Source of the DNA: Butyricicoccus sp. OM04-18BH
Lineage (GTDB): Bacteria > Bacillota > Clostridia > Oscillospirales > Butyricicoccaceae
NCBI RefSeq assembly: GCF_003481705.1
Contig: NZ_QULN01000001.1
Coordinates: 372,001 to 436,000, forward strand
DNA length: 64,000 nucleotides
Reading direction: 5' to 3'
Shown one piece after another: positions 60,892 through 64,000 of this stretch (position 1 is its first letter; every line of letters begins with the position of its first letter). Under the pieces are notes generated by a model, which was not told where the DNA came from, made no database searches, and was given only the letters and a program-made list of their open reading frames with translations. Both the position numbers and the translations under genes were made by a program.

Positions 60892-62259
60892 TTACCGTCC
60901 GACTGCCGCCTGCAGTACGGCGGACGCTACCGTACCGGCAACGCGCGCGCCGCCGCCGCCGTTCTCGACCAGAACGATAAAGGCATACGGCGTGTCCTCG
61001 TCGCGCAGAAAGCCCGTGAACCATGCGTTCGGGGTCTTGTCCGCGCCGACCTCGGCGGTGCCCGACTTCGCGCAGATGTCCATGCCCGGGAAGCGGTCCT
61101 GACCGTAGGTCTCGATAACATTGTTGTGCATGAGGTCGGCAATCGTGCCGGCGGTCTTTTCGTCGATCAGCTGCGCCGAATTTTTCGTGCGGTAGATGCC
61201 GGTCGGCAGACCGTAGTCGGTCGTGGATTTCTCGATCAGGCGCGGCACGGCCGCTTTGCCGCCGTTCGCAATCGCGCCCATATACTGAAGCATGCTGATC
61301 GGGCACATGGTGTCCTGTCCCTGACCGACGCCTGCCCACGCGAGCTGGTTTTCGCTCACGTCGAAGTCGAAATGTCCCCAAGCAGTCTGGATGCCGTCCA
61401 CGCGCAGCGACTCGGTCAGGCCCGCCGCGTCCGTGTACTTTTTCATCGTTTCCGCGCCGAGCTCAACGGCAAGCTGACCGAACACGCCGTTGCAGGAATT
61501 TGCGAGCGCGGACTCGATGTCCTGTTCGCCGTGCGCATACGGGCAGGTCACGGTGTCGCCGCCGATCTCGACCGAGCCGGTGCAGTTCCACTTTCTCTGG
61601 AACAGGTCGGGGATGTTCTCGATCGCGGCGTTCAGCGTCACGACCTTGAAGATCGAGCCGGGGATCGAGTTCGCGGACAGCAGGCGGTTGACGTAAACGC
61701 CGTCCCACGCCGGGTCATCCGCCGCGATGTTCGGCGGATCAGCCGGATCGAACGTCGGCGTCGAGACCATGCAGAGGATCTCGCCCGTCTTGTAGTTGTA
61801 GATGCCGACCGTGCCGTTCTGACCGCCGAGCGCCTCATAGGCCACGCGGTTGAGCTCGGAGTCGATGGTGAGATAGACGCTGTTGCCCGTGCCGAGCGGC
61901 GAATACGCGCCCGTCAGCAGATTGTAGCCGGACAGCTTGTCCGCGAACGCGGTCAGCGCGCCCGCGCCGATGTTGCCGGCCGGGTCGCCGACGGCATGCA
62001 GCGTCGCACGGCGGATCGTGCCGTCCTCGTTATAGACGCGCTCGCCGTCCTCGGAGAGCGTCGAGAGCACAACGCCCCGGCTGTCGATGATCGTGCCGCC
62101 CTTGAGCACGCCCTGATTGTTGTACAGATGGCGGTTGTAGGGGTAGGAGGCCCAGTCGTCTCCGTCCGCGACAAAGCGGAAGCAGAAAAACGCAAGGCCG
62201 ATGCCGAGCAGCGCGGCCAGAATGAGGCAGAACACGCTTCTTTTTTCGATTTTACGCAT
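60892..62259 (-). CDS. Class B penicillin-binding protein, short form
   Basis: The 455-residue transpeptidase crosslinks peptidoglycan. It has a single N-terminal helix (RSVFCLILAALLGIGLAFFCFRFVA), a short N-terminal module, and the catalytic domain with SIPGSIFKVVTLNAAIE (SxxK), NSCNGVFGQLA (SxN) and CAKSGTAEVG (KSGT). It lacks the long dimerisation region and PASTA repeats of larger class B PBPs, resembling PbpA of the FtsW-PbpA gene pairs. The gene begins three bases after the SEDS gene, with GAGGGGAGGA as ribosome binding site, so the pair is probably a SEDS-PBP synthase. Confidence 0.93.
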   Translation of the reverse strand: MRKIEKRSVFCLILAALLGIGLAFFCFRFVADGDDWASYPYNRHLYNNQGVLKGGTIIDSRGVVLSTLSEDGERVYNEDGTIRRATLHAVGDPAGNIGAGALTAFADKLSGYNLLTGAYSPLGTGNSVYLTIDSELNRVAYEALGGQNGTVGIYNYKTGEILCMVSTPTFDPADPPNIAADDPAWDGVYVNRLLSANSIPGSIFKVVTLNAAIENIPDLFQRKWNCTGSVEIGGDTVTCPYAHGEQDIESALANSCNGVFGQLAVELGAETMKKYTDAAGLTESLRVDGIQTAWGHFDFDVSENQLAWAGVGQGQDTMCPISMLQYMGAIANGGKAAVPRLIEKSTTDYGLPTGIYRTKNSAQLIDEKTAGTIADLMHNNVIETYGQDRFPGMDICAKSGTAEVGADKTPNAWFTGFLRDEDTPYAFIVLVENGGGGARVAGTVASAVLQAAVGR

Positions 62260-62262
62260 GGC

Positions 62263-64000
62263 TTAGTCCTCCCCTCTCAGCTCTCGGCGGCTTGGCAGGC
62301 GCACCGCGAACGAAGCGTTCTGACGGGTGTCCGTCGCCTTGAGGAAGGCGAGCATGCCCCATGCCGACAGCATGGACGAGCCGCCGTTGGACACGAACGG
62401 CAGGGTGACGCCGGTAAACGGCAGAATGTCGACCGCGCCGAACACGTTCAGACAGGTCTGGAACACGAGCAGGCTGGTCGCGGCGCACGCCGCAATGGTG
62501 TAAAAGCTCGAACGGCCTGCGCGGCAGGCACGCACCGCGAACACCGCGAGCGTGATGATGCACAGTACGGTCAGCACCGCGATGACCAGACCCCACTCCT
62601 CGCACAGCATGCCGAAAACGATGTCGGTATCCGCCGCAGGCAGGCCGGAGAGCCAGCCCTTGCCCGCGCCGACGCCGATGAGGCCGCCCGAGGCCGCCGC
62701 CGTCAGCGTATGGGTCTGCTGGAAGCCCTTGTCATAAACGTCCTCCCAGATGTGACCCCACGACGCGAAGCGCGCCGCAACGTGCGGCTTGATGGTCAGC
62801 ATGACCATGCCGCCGCCGAAGCAGCCGGCGCAGACCAGACCGAGCGTCGCGAAATCACCCGAGCGGAGATAGGCGATGACGAGAAAGGTCACGAAGAACA
62901 CGAGCGCCGTACCGAAGTCGTTCTGGAGCGCCAGGCAGCCGCCGCACACGCCGGTAAGACCGATGAACATCCACAGGTTGCGCTTGTTGAACAGACGGTC
63001 GAGCGTCGCCGCACCGGCGAAAATGTAGCAGATCTTCGCGATTTCCGAGGTCTGGAGCGACAGAGAGCCGAAGCGCAGCCATGCCTTCGCGCCGCCCTCG
63101 CTCGAGCCGATGAGCAGCGTGATGGCGAGCAGGCCGACCGCCGTCGCGCCCATGAACCAGCGCACCTTCTGCGCGCGCGTCAGGTCGCGCAGGAAAAAGC
63201 CGAGAATGAGGAACATCGCCATGCCCATCAAAATCGCGACGAGTTGCTTGGGCAGCTCGTCCGGGACGGTCGAGCCCGTCACCGCGAGCGACAGCGTACA
63301 CAGGAAGAACGCGATGGTCTCCATCTCGAAGCCGATGCGGCGGAACAGGCGCATGAAGATGAAATAGCCCCAGCAGACGCAGGTGAACACGAAGAACGTC
63401 AGCGGAATGGTGACGTTCGCCTCGCCGCCGCCTGCAACCACGAGCTGCACGGCTGTGAGCACCTGAAACAGCGTCAGCAGCACCAGACTGCCCCACATGC
63501 CGGCCGGGCGGCCCTCCTCGCGGCGCTCTGCCATCTGCCAGCGCTTTTCCTCCGCCGAGATCGGCACCATCGTGGTCGGGATGCCGCCGAACGAGACCGT
63601 ATCGCCGTCCTCGACGATCGCGTATTCGTCTACCGGCAGATCGTTGACCTTGATGCCGCCCTTGGAATTCAGGTCGTATACCGTCCAGCTGCCGTCGTTT
63701 TCACGGATAAGCGCGGCGTGCTGCCGTGAGACCGACGGATATTCGAGCTGCACATCGCAGGCCGCGGCGCGGCCGATGATGTTTTCCCAGTGCGTGAGCG
63801 GCAGGCGCACACCGTTGCCGAGCGTGAGATAGCCCCAGACCTCGTCCGGATGCTTGACCTTCCACAGCGAGCGGATCGCGCCCACCAGGATCATCAGCGC
63901 GAGCAGTGGGAACACGAAGCGAACGACCGTCGTGTACCACGCGCCCACGAGCGGATTTTCCGCAAGAAAACCCGACAGCACGTCAAGCGCGTGCTGCAGC
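62263..64000 (-). CDS. FHA-domain SEDS glycosyltransferase, FtsW/RodA family (5' end may lie outside)
   Basis: SEDS proteins polymerise glycan from lipid II together with a class B PBP. A first helix (VVRFVFPLLALMILVGAIRSL) is followed by an FHA phosphothreonine-binding domain (NIIGRAAACDVQLEYPSVSRQHAALI...VYDLNSKGGIKVND). The multi-helix SEDS core then has SEIAKICYIF, GTALVFFVTFLV, KGWLSGLPAADTDIVFGMLCEEWGL and TGVTLPFVSNGGSSML. The FHA fusion implies control by a Ser/Thr kinase. A GTG start at 63981 is possible, but the frame stays open to the right edge. Confidence 0.9.
   Translation of the reverse strand, partial: LQHALDVLSGFLAENPLVGAWYTTVVRFVFPLLALMILVGAIRSLWKVKHPDEVWGYLTLGNGVRLPLTHWENIIGRAAACDVQLEYPSVSRQHAALIRENDGSWTVYDLNSKGGIKVNDLPVDEYAIVEDGDTVSFGGIPTTMVPISAEEKRWQMAERREEGRPAGMWGSLVLLTLFQVLTAVQLVVAGGGEANVTIPLTFFVFTCVCWGYFIFMRLFRRIGFEMETIAFFLCTLSLAVTGSTVPDELPKQLVAILMGMAMFLILGFFLRDLTRAQKVRWFMGATAVGLLAITLLIGSSEGGAKAWLRFGSLSLQTSEIAKICYIFAGAATLDRLFNKRNLWMFIGLTGVCGGCLALQNDFGTALVFFVTFLVIAYLRSGDFATLGLVCAGCFGGGMVMLTIKPHVAARFASWGHIWEDVYDKGFQQTHTLTAAASGGLIGVGAGKGWLSGLPAADTDIVFGMLCEEWGLVIAVLTVLCIITLAVFAVRACRAGRSSFYTIAACAATSLLVFQTCLNVFGAVDILPFTGVTLPFVSNGGSSMLSAWGMLAFLKATDTRQNASFAVRLPSRRELRGED

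Noticed and set aside
61126..63729. Open frame of 867 codons on the plus strand
   Set aside because: Antisense to the PBP and SEDS genes; Arg/His/Ala-rich with no domain.

Overview
The window comes from a high-GC (roughly 60%) anaerobic Firmicute. The evidence is zinc-type S14, a cysteine T-box, intrinsic terminators, sigma-A promoters, SLH surface proteins, a monomeric [FeFe]-hydrogenase-like protein, an FHA-SEDS protein and a Firmicute-style PhoB/PhoP box. The combination suggests a gut clostridium of the Oscillospirales (Butyricicoccus/Agathobaculum-like); that placement is inference.

Layout. 1-11.5 kb: S10-spc ribosomal protein operon on the minus strand, rpsJ to secY in canonical order and cut off inside secY, interrupted by two multi-hairpin repeats. 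11.7-15.2 kb: dusB, an ECF sigma/anti-sigma pair, a DedA protein and a 31-codon gene. 15.3-20.3 kb: rmuC and a small alarmone synthetase (minus), then metNIQ behind a Met/Cys-rich leader peptide and terminator. 20.3-25.4 kb: a Myb-like protein, a MITE, and a minus-strand set of XRE-cupin regulator, Fe-alcohol dehydrogenase and amino acid permease, ending in a truncated kinase-like gene. 25.4-27.4 kb: AT-richer island scar (integrase tail, dinD, a small gene) beside two identical tRNA-Arg(ACG) genes. 27.4-33.1 kb: pepF, a MATE pump, and a Cys T-box with an LRAT-like gene wedged before cysS. 33.1-36 kb: four head-to-tail 100-bp promoter-bearing repeats, then DUF4330 and O-antigen-ligase-like genes. 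36-43 kb: phosphate regulon (Pho box, pstSCAB, phoU, phoB/phoR-like pair). 43-54.4 kb: SLH-anchored phosphoesterase, ispE, PHP phosphatase, CPBP protease, ackA, tmcAL, DUF554, small SLH protein. 54.4-64 kb (minus): [FeFe]-hydrogenase-like protein, diguanylate cyclase/phosphodiesterase with an orphan solute-binding lipoprotein, and a short class B PBP with an FHA-SEDS partner cut by the right edge.

Most worth following up: (i) two families of multi-hairpin intergenic elements whose copies keep loops but exchange both arms of their stems; (ii) a Met/Cys leader peptide with a terminator and a possible antiterminator ahead of metNIQ; (iii) the exact 100-bp tandem array; (iv) a PstS whose sequence order looks circularly permuted; (v) MITE-like elements whose terminal TAA is the stop codon of the preceding gene.
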